From Paenibacillus mellifer (GTDB lineage: Bacteria > Bacillota > Bacilli > Paenibacillales > Paenibacillaceae), in contig NZ_JALPRK010000019.1 of assembly GCF_023195895.1 (NCBI RefSeq), forward strand, positions 42,428 through 106,427: a DNA stretch of 64,000 bases, read 5' to 3'. This document shows positions 45,099 through 55,309 of the stretch, in pieces. The notes under the pieces are model-generated. The model was not told the DNA's origin. It worked only from the letters and a program-made list of their open reading frames with translations, and did no database searches. Numbering within the stretch: position 1 is the first letter of the stretch; each line of letters opens with the position of its first letter. Position numbers and translations under genes: made by a program.

Positions 45099-45440
45099 TT
45101 ATCTTACTCTCATGGCCAATTGGATAATACGAGCCCGCATTTGCGGATCGGTATTCAATTTCTCATACATCTCATCAACAGCTTGCTTGTTGTCCTTGTA
45201 TGTCTTCTCATGCTTCATGGTGTTATGAGACCACTCGATCAATTCGTTTTCAGCTTCGCGCAACTCGGTGAAAGCATCATGAAAGCCAGTTTCTATAACT
45301 AGTCCTTCCATGATTTCCTGGGTTACTTCTTGCAGCTTTGCAGTTTCTTCAATGCGCTTCTCTAAAACTTTGGATTTATCCTCAAATTTGCGCTTCGCTT
45401 TTGAATAACCCAACTGCGGTTTAGATAGGATCGGTTTCAT
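45099..45440 (-). CDS. Small coiled-coil protein of unknown function
   Basis: 113 residues from the ATG at 45440 (an AAAAGGGTG lies about 13 bases upstream; an earlier start at 45512 has no clear site). The sequence is highly charged and predicted helical throughout (KRKFEDKSKVLEKRIEETAKL, ELREAENELIEW). No recognised family. It lies between the SLH gene terminator and the S-layer promoter. Function not proposed. Confidence 0.6.
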   Translation of the reverse strand: MKPILSKPQLGYSKAKRKFEDKSKVLEKRIEETAKLQEVTQEIMEGLVIETGFHDAFTELREAENELIEWSHNTMKHEKTYKDNKQAVDEMYEKLNTDPQMRARIIQLAMRVR

Positions 45441-45526
45441 CTGTTCAAGTTCACCCTTTTGCGTATTGTCTATTACTCTGCTTATTTTAACGTAAAGCTT
45501 GAGAAAACACAAAATGATGTAATTGG

Positions 45527-45560
45527 AAAAAAAGAAGCGGCCATAGTTAACGTTGGCCGC
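45527..45560 (-). terminator. Intrinsic terminator of the 1319-residue SLH gene
   Basis: Minus-strand stem GCGGCCA / TGGCCGC, then TTCTTTTTTT. Confidence 0.85.
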
Positions 45561-45580
45561 CTCCAGTACTCGAGCGTTTA

Positions 45581-48500
45581 TTAGCTTAGATTTTTAGGGA
45601 AAATCGATGAGCTCTTCTTAAGAAGTTCCACCGCAACTTTCCCCGCTTCAGCTCTCGTCATGTTGTTTTTTGGATTAAAGTTAATTGAAGCTTTCTTACT
45701 GCCAGCCGTCGTAACACTTTGTCCATCCATGATTTTGGCTTTATAAACAGCTTGCACAGCTGGTCGCGCGTACGGATCGATTCTCCCAGAATCCAGGAAC
45801 TGTTTGGCCAGCGTTGCACTAAGTTTGCTATCATTAATCGGAAGCTTTAGCTTGAGTGCACGCGAAATCATTATAGCCGCCTGTTCTCTGGTGATAGGCT
45901 CCTCTACCCCAAAGTAGCCTTCGGTAATTCCGGTAATAATACCGGCCCGGGATGCAGTCTCGATGTACTTAAATTCCCAAGTATCCGTCTTTGCATTCGG
46001 CACAACGTCAAAGTAAGTTTGCACTTTGTTATCATAGTTCAACGGAATGTTGAGCCCCTTGACCAGTAACGTAGCAAATTCACCACGGGTCGTCAGATCG
46101 TCGGCTCCGAACGTATTTGGCTGCAGATTCGACATAATTCCCTTGGAATACAACGCGTTCAAAATATTTCGTGCCCAAGGATGATTCGTTATATCAGTAA
46201 ATCCACGACTTTGCTTCATGACGACATAGTAACCGAAATCATCAAAAGGTACCGTAATTGTATTGTTTTTGGTATCGACGGTTCCACCGATATTCTCCCA
46301 TTCCGAATTTTCAGTGAATCGATACACTGATACCGTAGTCCCTGCTTCATCCACAACGTTCTTGTTAAAGGATAGCTTCAACGTCCCTCGCTGTGAAGGC
46401 ACAAGCTTTCTTTCCGGTTCCCGGAGCAGAAGATCCCGGAAGTTCTGTGAATCGGAATACTGCGGTAGAATTGAATATGGCGGTAATCCGTTCGATGCGG
46501 GCTTATACGAATCTCCGCTTCCATATTCACCATACCCACCGTTAATCCAATAAACATCGGAAACTCTCGTAAAATTGCTTGTCCTTGCAGTCGAGTTGAA
46601 CAGTTCGGACAAGTCTTCTGGCAGAGTAAGAGTCGCTAAGCCATTTGGAGTTCTCTCGTCCTTGTCAATATTAAAGAAATTTCCGTAATCATTTCGGCGT
46701 TCCAAGATTCCGTTCTTAGGATCCGCAATCCCAAATAACAATTTATTGTCCGGATAAAACTTGGTTACACCACCTTCAGGTACATTAGCCGTTTTCAATA
46801 CGGTACCTTTAGGGAAGGTCAACTCCAAAGCCTTACTAAATGCCGAATACTTTGTTGCTGGTTTCTCCGTCATATATTGTGAATCCACCGCAACCGCGCT
46901 TGCATAATAAACCTCTAGAGTATCATTTAGCGTTTCAGTTCCCCGTACAATTTGAATTTTAATCTTCGTTGCTTTATCCGGCTTTAGCCCAACATAATCA
47001 TAGATAAATCTTGCCGGAGCATTTTCAGACAAGTCCGTACGTCGAGTAGCTTCACCTTTATCAATAATGACTTGGGTAGCTCCTTCGGCTTCAATGTCAA
47101 ACCGCACAAAGTTTTTATTAACGATGATTTGGTCACCTACTGTAGGAACGGGAGACAGGATCCGGTAAGGTGCTAGCACGCGGGAAATCTCCAGCCTCTG
47201 CGAAGTACGGGCACCCGTTGAATTGATAAGTTCCAGGTTATATACCTGACTCCCCAGCGAATCGAGTGCAATGTTTTTGATTCTCAACACAAACTTTCCA
47301 TTAAATACAGCCATATCGTAACCAACGTCTGGTTTACCACTGCGAACGATGGTTCCGGTGATAATTTGCGTACTAGTCATCGCTGTTGATGTTAAATCGG
47401 CAGCAGTAGCATCCGTCTGTGAAGAAAAGACGCTCTCAGAACCTCGCATCAGGTTAATGATTCTGGCTCCTGCCCCCTGTATGATCAAATCATAGTTCTG
47501 GGCGCTTGTTTCATAAATCTCTCCAACCAGCTTAAACTCAGGTGATCCCGCAAGAATTTGGGTTAACTGTGTATTAGCTCCGCTAGTATCATTCAGGTCC
47601 AGGCCTGTAAAAGTAACTGCTGGGTCGAAAATCTTCGGACGGAAAACGGTTATATTCGAGACATTCGTATCTAGTATATACAACCTCAACTCTTTAACAA
47701 CCGTTCTGGAATTCCCTTTACCATCCATAGATACCCCGCTGAATTTAATACGGTTCTCACCGTAATATAAGGGGCCGTTGACATCGATTGGCAGTCGAAT
47801 CGCAAATGTAGGCGAAGTCGCTGTCGGAGAAAAGGCGATAGGTGGCGTCAACTTGTCATTCGAGACCCCGTTCACAAAAAACTGCGGGTTCGACAAGTTC
47901 TCAAAGTCGCGATACTCCCCGTTAATATCCACGTAAAGGTTCGATTTGCTGGAGTCCACCGAAATGGTTTGTCCATCATACAAACCCTCAACATAAATGT
48001 AGTTTTTCGTAGCGTACGTAATCGTTGCTGATTTAGAGGCACTGGAGGTTCCAATGCTAAATTTGACTTGCTGCGTACCACTTGAAAAACCAGTGATTCT
48101 GAACACATGCTGAGTCGCCGCCCCCGAAGAAACAGGAGTAATCGTCGGACCAGTAGTCCCTCTTGGCAAGTAGACCGCTTTGAGATCGCTACTGTTAAAA
48201 GCTTGGTCTGCTGTAACCAAGATATAAAAATTATCTTTATCGGCTTGAGTACCGTCCAGATCTGGAAGATCATTAATAGTGCCCGGTGGAGTTGAATTGT
48301 CCTTCATGTATTTCAATCCGGTGACGCCGATTTCGCCTGGAAGAAACTTAAAGTTAATATTCACTGAAGCCGAATAGGTTCCGTCATATTGAACACTCAA
48401 GTTAAATTTTTGGTCTCCGCTTCCAAAAGAAAACGGAACGCTGACCTCAACCAATCTGTACGCCCGGGATAGACCGTCCGGCGCCGGAATCTCTGTTTCT

Positions 48501-49540
48501 GTCGCCGTAAAAGTCGTTACCGGTGGGTTCGCCGTGTTTAGGGAATCTGTCAGAGTAACACTGCCTTTTCCGGTACCTTGCGAGGCACCAAATGCATTCC
48601 CAGTGTCATTTAACAGCATCGAGAACTTGAGCGTTCCGGAAACTGGTAGTGTTGGTATAGTAGCCTCTGTGATGGTTGCCACCTTGTTATAAACATCATA
48701 GTCAGCCCCGTTATACTGGATAGCAATCGTGTCGAACGGCTTGGTTTTATCAAAGTAATAGACGGAGCGTTCAATCGTAATAGAATCAGCACCGCTTTTA
48801 ACGGTAATCATAATTTTGTTAAGCCCCGGTTTTAAGTTCAGGGCAGGCGAGAAGAATTTTCCAGTTTGAGTTAAGGTTGTAACTAAGCCCGTTCCCCCAT
48901 TAACGCTGACAGTGACTTCAGTAGCGTTCTTAACCTCACCAGAGATCGAGACATTGTCCTTATCCGCTACAACTTCAGAACCTTCGTTCAAATAGATGGT
49001 CCCATAGCTGGATCCTAGCAATTTCAAATCCTGCACATAAGGAACCTGATCAAACAAAACGTAGAATGTGGATTCACGTGTAATCCCGTTCTGGGAACCA
49101 GATAACGTAATCCGGTTAAACCCAGGAAATAATGGCAGGCTGGTGACTTTAAACTTATCCTGATAGTTAGAGGAAGTGTCTCTTGCGATATTTCCGTTTT
49201 TGAATTGGGTGCTGTCCGTCTCCCATACTCCTGTTGTGGCAGTTGTTGGCTTGTAAGTCAGACGTTCAACTTTAACCTTTAGGGAATCCTCGGTAACTTG
49301 CGAATAAGTGCCCGAGAATGTAAGCGCCGGGGTCGTTGTTGTATACATCCGGGTGTCCCGTGCTATCTGGTCAGGACCAGAAGTAAGCGTTAAGGATGTC
49401 GTGTTTCTCAGTGTCAGATCATCCGGAATAAAGTAGTTACCTTGAGCAGCACTTGCTCTCTGGATAAACCCAGACGGCAACAACGTGATGATCAATGCGG
49501 CTAGCATTAGCCAAACGATCGGCTTCCTAAAGCGTTGCAT
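45581..49540 (-). CDS. Very large SLH-domain surface protein
   Basis: 1319 residues. Signal peptide (KPIVWLMLAALIITLLPSGF, cleavage after ASA). The long middle holds repeated beta domains of ~90-110 residues with G-x-N-x-I-x-(F/V) strand patterns (FNRITLSGSQNGI, LNKIMITVKSGA, ENRIKFSGVSMDG). The C-terminus has three SLH domains (TDITNHPWARNILNALYSKG, YFDVVPNAKTDTWEFKYI, QFLDSGRIDPYARPAVQAVY), the last ending NMTRAEAGKVAVELL. Likely a cell-surface structural or adhesive protein. Start has GGAGAG upstream. Confidence 0.9.
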   Translation of the reverse strand: MQRFRKPIVWLMLAALIITLLPSGFIQRASAAQGNYFIPDDLTLRNTTSLTLTSGPDQIARDTRMYTTTTPALTFSGTYSQVTEDSLKVKVERLTYKPTTATTGVWETDSTQFKNGNIARDTSSNYQDKFKVTSLPLFPGFNRITLSGSQNGITRESTFYVLFDQVPYVQDLKLLGSSYGTIYLNEGSEVVADKDNVSISGEVKNATEVTVSVNGGTGLVTTLTQTGKFFSPALNLKPGLNKIMITVKSGADSITIERSVYYFDKTKPFDTIAIQYNGADYDVYNKVATITEATIPTLPVSGTLKFSMLLNDTGNAFGASQGTGKGSVTLTDSLNTANPPVTTFTATETEIPAPDGLSRAYRLVEVSVPFSFGSGDQKFNLSVQYDGTYSASVNINFKFLPGEIGVTGLKYMKDNSTPPGTINDLPDLDGTQADKDNFYILVTADQAFNSSDLKAVYLPRGTTGPTITPVSSGAATQHVFRITGFSSGTQQVKFSIGTSSASKSATITYATKNYIYVEGLYDGQTISVDSSKSNLYVDINGEYRDFENLSNPQFFVNGVSNDKLTPPIAFSPTATSPTFAIRLPIDVNGPLYYGENRIKFSGVSMDGKGNSRTVVKELRLYILDTNVSNITVFRPKIFDPAVTFTGLDLNDTSGANTQLTQILAGSPEFKLVGEIYETSAQNYDLIIQGAGARIINLMRGSESVFSSQTDATAADLTSTAMTSTQIITGTIVRSGKPDVGYDMAVFNGKFVLRIKNIALDSLGSQVYNLELINSTGARTSQRLEISRVLAPYRILSPVPTVGDQIIVNKNFVRFDIEAEGATQVIIDKGEATRRTDLSENAPARFIYDYVGLKPDKATKIKIQIVRGTETLNDTLEVYYASAVAVDSQYMTEKPATKYSAFSKALELTFPKGTVLKTANVPEGGVTKFYPDNKLLFGIADPKNGILERRNDYGNFFNIDKDERTPNGLATLTLPEDLSELFNSTARTSNFTRVSDVYWINGGYGEYGSGDSYKPASNGLPPYSILPQYSDSQNFRDLLLREPERKLVPSQRGTLKLSFNKNVVDEAGTTVSVYRFTENSEWENIGGTVDTKNNTITVPFDDFGYYVVMKQSRGFTDITNHPWARNILNALYSKGIMSNLQPNTFGADDLTTRGEFATLLVKGLNIPLNYDNKVQTYFDVVPNAKTDTWEFKYIETASRAGIITGITEGYFGVEEPITREQAAIMISRALKLKLPINDSKLSATLAKQFLDSGRIDPYARPAVQAVYKAKIMDGQSVTTAGSKKASINFNPKNNMTRAEAGKVAVELLKKSSSIFPKNLS

Positions 49541-49807
49541 GGATTAATCTCTCCTTTGTCGTGTAATGTGTGTTGATGTCCCCGTCAAAGTTCGGCAGGG
49601 ACTGCCCAAAAGCGTCACTTACATATGTTATCGGTCAAAAAGTGGAAGAATTTTAGGAAAACATGAAGAAGAATCCAATGAAAATCGCGGGACGAGAAAA
49701 AACCTCGGCGTTTTCGACGGGGGGGGTAAGCGGTTTGATATTCCTCTCCTGGGTTTGTAACGGACCCCAATGACCTTAATCGCCGATTTCCCGGACATTT
49801 CCCGTTC

Positions 49808-49940
49808 TAACGGACTACAGAGACCTTATTGGGATCTTTCTAACGCAAAACCACCGTATTTTACCGGAATAAGGTCTCCTCGGTCCGTTAGAATCCAAAC
49901 CTAATCTCATCCGTGCAAATAACGGCTCTGGTGTCCGTTA
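49808..49940. repeat. Intergenic inverted-repeat element, copy B
   Basis: TAACGGACTACAGAGACCTT... (49808-49830) pairs imperfectly with AATAAGGTCTCCTCGGTCCG... (49868-49890), then an AATAACGG...GTCCGTTA block ends at 49940. Same block order as copy A. The rest of 49541-50100 shows no gene. Confidence 0.78.
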
Positions 49941-49976
49941 CGTCAGATACTCCTCGGTACGCGGCAGGCTGCATGC

Positions 49977-50021
49977 AAAAAAACAACCCCTGCGGCTTCA
50001 CCAAGCCAATCAGAGGTTGTC
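49977..50021 (-). terminator. Intrinsic terminator after tagO
   Basis: Minus-strand stem ACAACCTCTG / CAGGGGTTGT (one wobble), loop ~18 bases, then seven T. Confidence 0.82.
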
Positions 50022-50100
50022 CACTCATCAAGTCAAGAAATGCATAATCGTCCTGCATTTAGGAATGCTATAATTTCGTACTGTTGCTTACTTGTTGCTG

Positions 50101-51222
50101 TTACTTCGTGCCGCGTTCAGCGCCGGCCTTCATGCGCAAGCGGGCAAGGAAATCGAGTACGGGCCGTTTGGTCTTGCCGATCAGGCCGATGACCTCGGCG
50201 CCGATTTGCAGGAAGAAGACCATGACGCAGATCACGACGAACGTCACCCAGTTGGCGTTGTACATCGCGGCCGACGATTGGATGACGGCCAGCACGCCGA
50301 AGAAAGCGGCGATGCCGTAAATGATCAGCACCGTCTGGCGGTGGCTGAATCCAAGCTCGCGCAGGCAATGGTGCAAGTGACCCTTGTCCGGCGAGAAGAT
50401 CGGCTTCTTCTGCATCCAGCGGCGGACGATGGCGAACATCGTGTCCGAGAGCGGCACGCCGATCAGAATCAGCGGCGTCAGGAACGACACGATCGCGATC
50501 TGCTTAAAGCCAAGCAGCGACAGCAGCGCCAAGCAGAAGCCCAGGAACAGGGCGCCCGAGTCGCCCATGAAGATTTTGGCCGGGTGAAAGTTGAAGTACA
50601 GGAATCCGATAATGCTGCCCAGGAGCAGCAAGCACAGCAGCGCCACCATCACGTTCCCCATCAGGAACGACATCACGGCGATCGTACCGATGGCAATAGC
50701 GGATACCCCTGCGGCCAGTCCGTCCAATCCGTCGATCAGGTTAATGGCGTTCGTTACGCCAACGATCCACAGGATGGTGAACGGAATCGCAACCCAGGTC
50801 TCTACTGCAGCATACGTGTGGAACGGAATATTAGCGAATTCAATACGTATATCGAACACGAACACGACCACGCAGGCCGTTGCGATTTGAATGACAAATT
50901 TAAGCTTGGCCGGTAAATCGAAGCGATCGTCGAAAGCTCCCAGCAGCACGGTGATAGTTCCACCGACCAGGAAAGCTTTGATGAAGTTCACTTCGCGTAC
51001 CGAGAATACGTCCGGAAGGAACGGGAGAAGCAGAAAAAACGCGATGACAAAAGATAAGAAAATCCCCAAACCACCGAGTCTCGGCATAATTCGTGTATGC
51101 ACTTTGCGCGCATTGGGTACGTCCACAGCACCGACCTTAATTGCAAACTTCTTAACGAGCGGCGTTAGGCCCAAAGCCAAGCCAAGTGAAACGATAAACC
51201 CGATGATATAAATCATCAACAT
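50101..51222 (-). CDS. tagO: Undecaprenyl-phosphate GlcNAc-1-phosphate transferase (TagO/WecA, MraY family)
   Basis: 373 residues with about ten membrane segments. The conserved cytoplasmic motifs are NLIDGLDGLAAGVSAIA, FMGDSGALFLGF and DKGHLHHCLRELG, with an early MPRLGGLGIFLSF. It loads GlcNAc-1-P onto the lipid carrier, the first step of teichoic or secondary cell wall polymer synthesis. GGAGG is 10 bases ahead of the ATG. It follows tagA and csaB, consistent with polymer synthesis for SLH anchoring. Confidence 0.93.
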   Translation of the reverse strand: MLMIYIIGFIVSLGLALGLTPLVKKFAIKVGAVDVPNARKVHTRIMPRLGGLGIFLSFVIAFFLLLPFLPDVFSVREVNFIKAFLVGGTITVLLGAFDDRFDLPAKLKFVIQIATACVVVFVFDIRIEFANIPFHTYAAVETWVAIPFTILWIVGVTNAINLIDGLDGLAAGVSAIAIGTIAVMSFLMGNVMVALLCLLLLGSIIGFLYFNFHPAKIFMGDSGALFLGFCLALLSLLGFKQIAIVSFLTPLILIGVPLSDTMFAIVRRWMQKKPIFSPDKGHLHHCLRELGFSHRQTVLIIYGIAAFFGVLAVIQSSAAMYNANWVTFVVICVMVFFLQIGAEVIGLIGKTKRPVLDFLARLRMKAGAERGTK

Positions 51223-51257
51223 TACATTTCGACCTCCAATTGTTCTGCACCGGAATG

Positions 51258-51286
51258 ATTATACTCCGATTAAGGAGAAACACCAA
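51258..51286 (-). promoter_or_regulatory. Candidate sigma-A promoter of tagO
   Basis: Minus strand: TTGGTG, 17 bases, TATAAT in the tagA-tagO gap. The -10 is perfect and the -35 weak. Confidence 0.5.
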
Positions 51287-51334
51287 CCCCGTATTTGTGC
51301 AAAAAACTGCAGTTATTCATGGAAATCGAGACAT

Positions 51335-52114
51335 TTAGCCCATTTTCGTAAGGTTTTCTTTCTCCCGCAGCACGCGCACGGCGAATTTCGGCAGCGCAAG
51401 CATTCTGCGGAAGCGGGTAGGTTCCTTTAGCAACCGGTACAGCCACTCCAGCCGAAGCTTCCGGAAAGCCATGGGAGCTCTTTTGGTGCGCCCGGAAATG
51501 ACGTCAAAGCTGCCGCCGACCCCCATCATGACAGGGACGCGCAAGACGTCTTTGTACTTCGCGATCCAAGGCTCCTGCGTATCCGCCCCCCGGGCGACAA
51601 ACAGCAGATCAGGCGCGGCTTTGACGATCTCATCGATGACTTTCGGGTCCTGATCGGGCCCAAAATAACCGTCGCGGTATCCCGCAATCGTCGTTCCGGG
51701 ATATTGCAGCGCCAACCGGCGTGCGGTCTCCTTCACAACGTCCGGCGCAGAGCCAAGCAAGTACACCTTCCAGCCCCGGCGTTCCCCTTGCTTCATTAGT
51801 TCGTGCAGCAGCTCGTACCCCGGTACGCGTTCCGCAACCGGATCGCCGCCCTTTTGCGCGGCCCAGACCAGGCCTGTTCCGTCCGCTACGATCAATTCAG
51901 CGGTTTGCATCATCGCTTTGTATTCCGGGTTCTCGATCGCCGCCATCATCATGATTGGATTCGCCGTAATCACATGATGCGGCACCTTGCCCGCAACCGC
52001 GTCCGCCAAATGAGCGACCGTATCTTTCATTCCCCATTTGCAGACGGGCACGCCAAATACCGAAACCGTCGGGATACCTTCCTTGATCTTGGTCATCACC
52101 TGTTCACCCATCAC
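51335..52114 (-). CDS. tagA: WecG/TagA/CpsF-family glycosyltransferase
   Basis: 259 residues. The family signature ADGTGLVWAAQKGG (residues ~76-89, including the catalytic Asp) and the VYLLGSAPDVVKETA and GVGGSFDVISG segments are present. TagA adds ManNAc to GlcNAc on the lipid carrier, the step after TagO. The start codon overlaps the csaB stop (ATGA). In Paenibacillus alvei, TagA is needed for SCWP that holds S-layer protein. Confidence 0.93.
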   Translation of the reverse strand: MMGEQVMTKIKEGIPTVSVFGVPVCKWGMKDTVAHLADAVAGKVPHHVITANPIMMMAAIENPEYKAMMQTAELIVADGTGLVWAAQKGGDPVAERVPGYELLHELMKQGERRGWKVYLLGSAPDVVKETARRLALQYPGTTIAGYRDGYFGPDQDPKVIDEIVKAAPDLLFVARGADTQEPWIAKYKDVLRVPVMMGVGGSFDVISGRTKRAPMAFRKLRLEWLYRLLKEPTRFRRMLALPKFAVRVLREKENLTKMG

Positions 52115-53256
52115 TTTCGTAAAAATTCAACGATCCGCCGCGCGGGCACCCGTGCTTCCCGCTTCAGTTCGGCGATTTGCGCGGCGTGGCTCTTGCGCCA
52201 CGTCCCGGCTTCCTGCAGGAGGCGCTCCCCTTCCGCGGCCAGAATCCGCGGATCCAGCTCCTCCGCGGTCCCGACCGGGACGCTTCCGATACGACCGAGG
52301 AAATGGTCGATCTTCGGGTCATACGAGACGCCGAGCAGCGGGACGTTCTGCGAGGCGGCGTAGATCAAGCTGTGCAGCCGCATGCCGACCAGCAGGCTGC
52401 ACCGGCTCACTTCCCGCAGCATATCCTGCGGGTGCTCCGTCTCTGGCGCGATGCTCACGGTGCAGCCGCGTTCCGCCACATTTCCCAGCCGTTCCATCAC
52501 GAAGCGCGAAGCTTCGTCGTCGCCGGGGAAATGAAAAGGCAGGAACCGGATATGTACCGGCTTGCGGCGGCAGAGCAGCGAGAGCCCCTCGGCCAGCTGC
52601 GTCAGCTCGGTTCGCGCTTCGTTCCAGAAGCGAACCGATACGCCAACCACCGGCAGCTCCGAGTTGGAATCGCCTGAACCACCGCCGTTCCCCTCCGGCC
52701 CGGCGACATGCTCCCACAACGCCAGCCCCATGACAGGGTCGGGCACGACCTGAACGGCGTCCTTCCCGCGAAGCCCCATGTCCCGCAGCAAGCTGGCCGA
52801 TTCCGTATCACGTACGGAAATATAGTCGCAGCGCCGGAACACCGAAGCAATCAGCGGCCGGAACAGCTTGCGGTTCACCGGTCCGATGCCCTGGGCGTAG
52901 ACGAAGGTCGGCTTGCCGAGCCACTGCGCCAGCTTGATCACACCCAGGTAATACGGGATCGACTTGATCCCGGTGGCATCCTGCAGCAGGCTGCCGCCTC
53001 CGCTGATCAACCCGTCGCTGCTCTTAATAGCCTTCCTTACCTCGCCAAGTTTCATCCGGTGTACAGATTCCACGCCGTACGTCCGACTCGTCCATTCCGG
53101 ATCGATCGACAACACGATCGGCTTGATATCCACACCTGTGGTTAGCCCTTCCTCTTCAAGCGCTAGCAAGATGGATTGAAGTACCGCCTCGTCCCCGCTG
53201 TTGCGAAATCCGTAATACCCCGACAAGACTAAAGTTTTAGCAGTCGTGGCGACCAT
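52111..53256 (-). CDS. csaB: CsaB polysaccharide pyruvyl transferase
   Basis: 381 residues. N-terminal LSGYYGFRNSGDEAVLQSIL, SGGGSLLQDATG and VYAQGIGP, and the late VGMRLHSLIYAASQNVPLLG region, match the PS_pyruv_trans/CsaB family. It transfers pyruvate from phosphoenolpyruvate to ManNAc in the secondary cell wall polymer, making the ligand for SLH domains. It overlaps the DUF5693 gene by 28 bp and tagA by 4. With three SLH proteins nearby the pairing is strongly functional. Confidence 0.95.
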   Translation of the reverse strand: MVATTAKTLVLSGYYGFRNSGDEAVLQSILLALEEEGLTTGVDIKPIVLSIDPEWTSRTYGVESVHRMKLGEVRKAIKSSDGLISGGGSLLQDATGIKSIPYYLGVIKLAQWLGKPTFVYAQGIGPVNRKLFRPLIASVFRRCDYISVRDTESASLLRDMGLRGKDAVQVVPDPVMGLALWEHVAGPEGNGGGSGDSNSELPVVGVSVRFWNEARTELTQLAEGLSLLCRRKPVHIRFLPFHFPGDDEASRFVMERLGNVAERGCTVSIAPETEHPQDMLREVSRCSLLVGMRLHSLIYAASQNVPLLGVSYDPKIDHFLGRIGSVPVGTAEELDPRILAAEGERLLQEAGTWRKSHAAQIAELKREARVPARRIVEFLRK

Positions 53257-55247
53257 TTATCCCAGCACCTTTCAATGATTTGCCAAACCAAGACGGCAAT
53301 CAGACCAATCACAAGACCCAGTCCCATACCGAGAACGTCGCGGATCAGCGAAAGCACTGCCGGAGTGTGAATATGCGCAAACGTGTCGACCATCGACAGC
53401 TGGCCCATCACCGCAATAATCATGACAAACATCGCCCAGCGATAGCGGAAGGCCGCGAACAAACCTACGATAAACAACGGATGCGCAAGCAAAAATTCCT
53501 TATTCCGCGGTCGCACGCCAAACGTATTCTCCAAGAAGGAACGGAAGGCCGCTTCGCCCGGCAGCAACGTTCCCGCATTGCCGGTCCGGGACAGGTAATA
53601 CAAAGCCGCAACCCCCAGCACAGCCGCAACGGCTACCCAAAGCACCGTAATCGGCATGCTGAGCCATTTCCGCAATTCCTCCCAGACCGAGTTGCCCCGA
53701 TACAAGAAGACATAGATCGCAATCAGCAAAATCGGTCCCAAATGCAACAAGCTTACACCGCGGAACTGATTCAATACCAAACTGTACGTAATGTTGTTCA
53801 GCAGGGCGATCACGAACGGTACGGCGGTCAGCGACAGCAGCGAGGTTTTGATAAATAACACGATCGTATGCGTCAACCGACGTCCGCCTGTCAGGTTCGA
53901 ATGCTTCTCTTGCAGCTCCTGCACCTTGCGAATCGCCAATATCATGGCGATCGTCGGGGCGCTCATGGCTACGAACAGAGCCAATGCCTGCTCCAGCAAC
54001 ACCGGCTTCAGGACATACAGTCCAGCCGAACCAATTAATCCAAGAACGAAAGCCGCCAGCGTAAGCGATGGCAGGAAGCAGGAAATCAGCAGCGCTACGA
54101 ACGCCACGCCTCCAAGAACGACCAACGCCTTGAGGTATTTTTGCCAGCTAGCGTCATGAATCGTAAAGGCCTCCGCCTGTCCCAGCTCGAACCCATTGTT
54201 TTCGATCCGCTCAATGGCCTTCCCCGGAGCTTGCAGCGAACCGATCAGATTGTCGATTGGATTCGTGATGGCCGCTTTCGACGGATCCTTGGAAGCCGAA
54301 GCGTTAAGGTAAACCATCCGGATGTTCCGGTCTTTGGTTGCCAGCACGAACCGGTCGGCCAACGTCGCCTTATCTTGAGTCGCTTCCGTATCGGCCAAGG
54401 AATGCAGGCGCACCACGTTATAGTCGATCAAGTAGGCCAGCTTGTTGAAGCCTTTTTGCGGAGCCTTCAAGTTTTCGATGGCCGCGATACCGATACCGTG
54501 TTTATTCAGCAAATCCGCAAATCCCTGCAGGCTGTTCTTCGACTCGTTATCCGTATAGCCTTTAACGGCTTCGCCATCGAACAAAATGCGAGTGACCCCG
54601 TTCTCGGCAAAAAAGGCCAGCTCTTGATCCAACTCTCCCTGATCATAAGGGATATTGTCCGAAAGCCGCGGCAGAATCGTAAAGCCCTTCTCCCGCAGCA
54701 TGGCGAACGCGATCGGATCCAGCGGCAACGGCTTCATGACCGCTTCCTCCATCCCCATGCCGATCACGAGACCTCCATGATCCTGATACTGCCAGTTCGC
54801 CACCGGCACGTCCAGTTTGCGGAATGCCGCTTCGATCATCGGCTTCAACTGCGCTTCATTCTCCCCATTGGTAAAAGCCAGGTACGTGTAATTCCCGTTC
54901 TCCGTAATGACGACTCCGTTTAGCTTCGCAGCCTCCACGGAACTAAACACCATAATCCGACGCGTCTTCGACAATTCGTCGAGCGTGCTTTCAAACATCG
55001 CCATCGTGCTTACGCCGGCTTCCTTCAACCGGTCCAGCTGTTCGTCCAGATACGCCTGCGGATCCGCCTGATACGAAGCGATATCCAGTAAACCTCGATA
55101 ATTAAAGACGAACTCCACCTTATTCGCGGACGACTCCGTTTGAACCCGCTGCGCGATCACCGGCACGGACGCCAGGATTCCGACAATCACCAAAACCCAC
55201 AACCATTTGCGGGAAGCGTTATTCCACCGCTGCCAACTTCGAATCAC
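53229..55247 (-). CDS. DUF5693 family multi-pass membrane protein
   Basis: 672 residues. One N-terminal membrane segment (WLWVLVIVGILASVPVIA), an extracytoplasmic domain (~35-360) with EFVFNYRGLLDIASY, and about eight further segments in the C-terminal half. It matches the DUF5693 family, commonly beside csaB in Paenibacillus and relatives. The N-terminal domain looks like a TIM-barrel-type fold (LSDNIPYDQGELDQELAFF, RILFDGEAVKG). A role in exporting or polymerising SCWP is plausible but unproven. It overlaps csaB (coupled). Confidence 0.8.
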   Translation of the reverse strand: MIRSWQRWNNASRKWLWVLVIVGILASVPVIAQRVQTESSANKVEFVFNYRGLLDIASYQADPQAYLDEQLDRLKEAGVSTMAMFESTLDELSKTRRIMVFSSVEAAKLNGVVITENGNYTYLAFTNGENEAQLKPMIEAAFRKLDVPVANWQYQDHGGLVIGMGMEEAVMKPLPLDPIAFAMLREKGFTILPRLSDNIPYDQGELDQELAFFAENGVTRILFDGEAVKGYTDNESKNSLQGFADLLNKHGIGIAAIENLKAPQKGFNKLAYLIDYNVVRLHSLADTEATQDKATLADRFVLATKDRNIRMVYLNASASKDPSKAAITNPIDNLIGSLQAPGKAIERIENNGFELGQAEAFTIHDASWQKYLKALVVLGGVAFVALLISCFLPSLTLAAFVLGLIGSAGLYVLKPVLLEQALALFVAMSAPTIAMILAIRKVQELQEKHSNLTGGRRLTHTIVLFIKTSLLSLTAVPFVIALLNNITYSLVLNQFRGVSLLHLGPILLIAIYVFLYRGNSVWEELRKWLSMPITVLWVAVAAVLGVAALYYLSRTGNAGTLLPGEAAFRSFLENTFGVRPRNKEFLLAHPLFIVGLFAAFRYRWAMFVMIIAVMGQLSMVDTFAHIHTPAVLSLIRDVLGMGLGLVIGLIAVLVWQIIERCWDKWSPRLLKL

Positions 55248-55309
55248 AAAGGTACCTCCTCAAAAAATGCATCAATCCTATTTTGTTTCCCCAACCTTGA
55301 AAAATCCGT

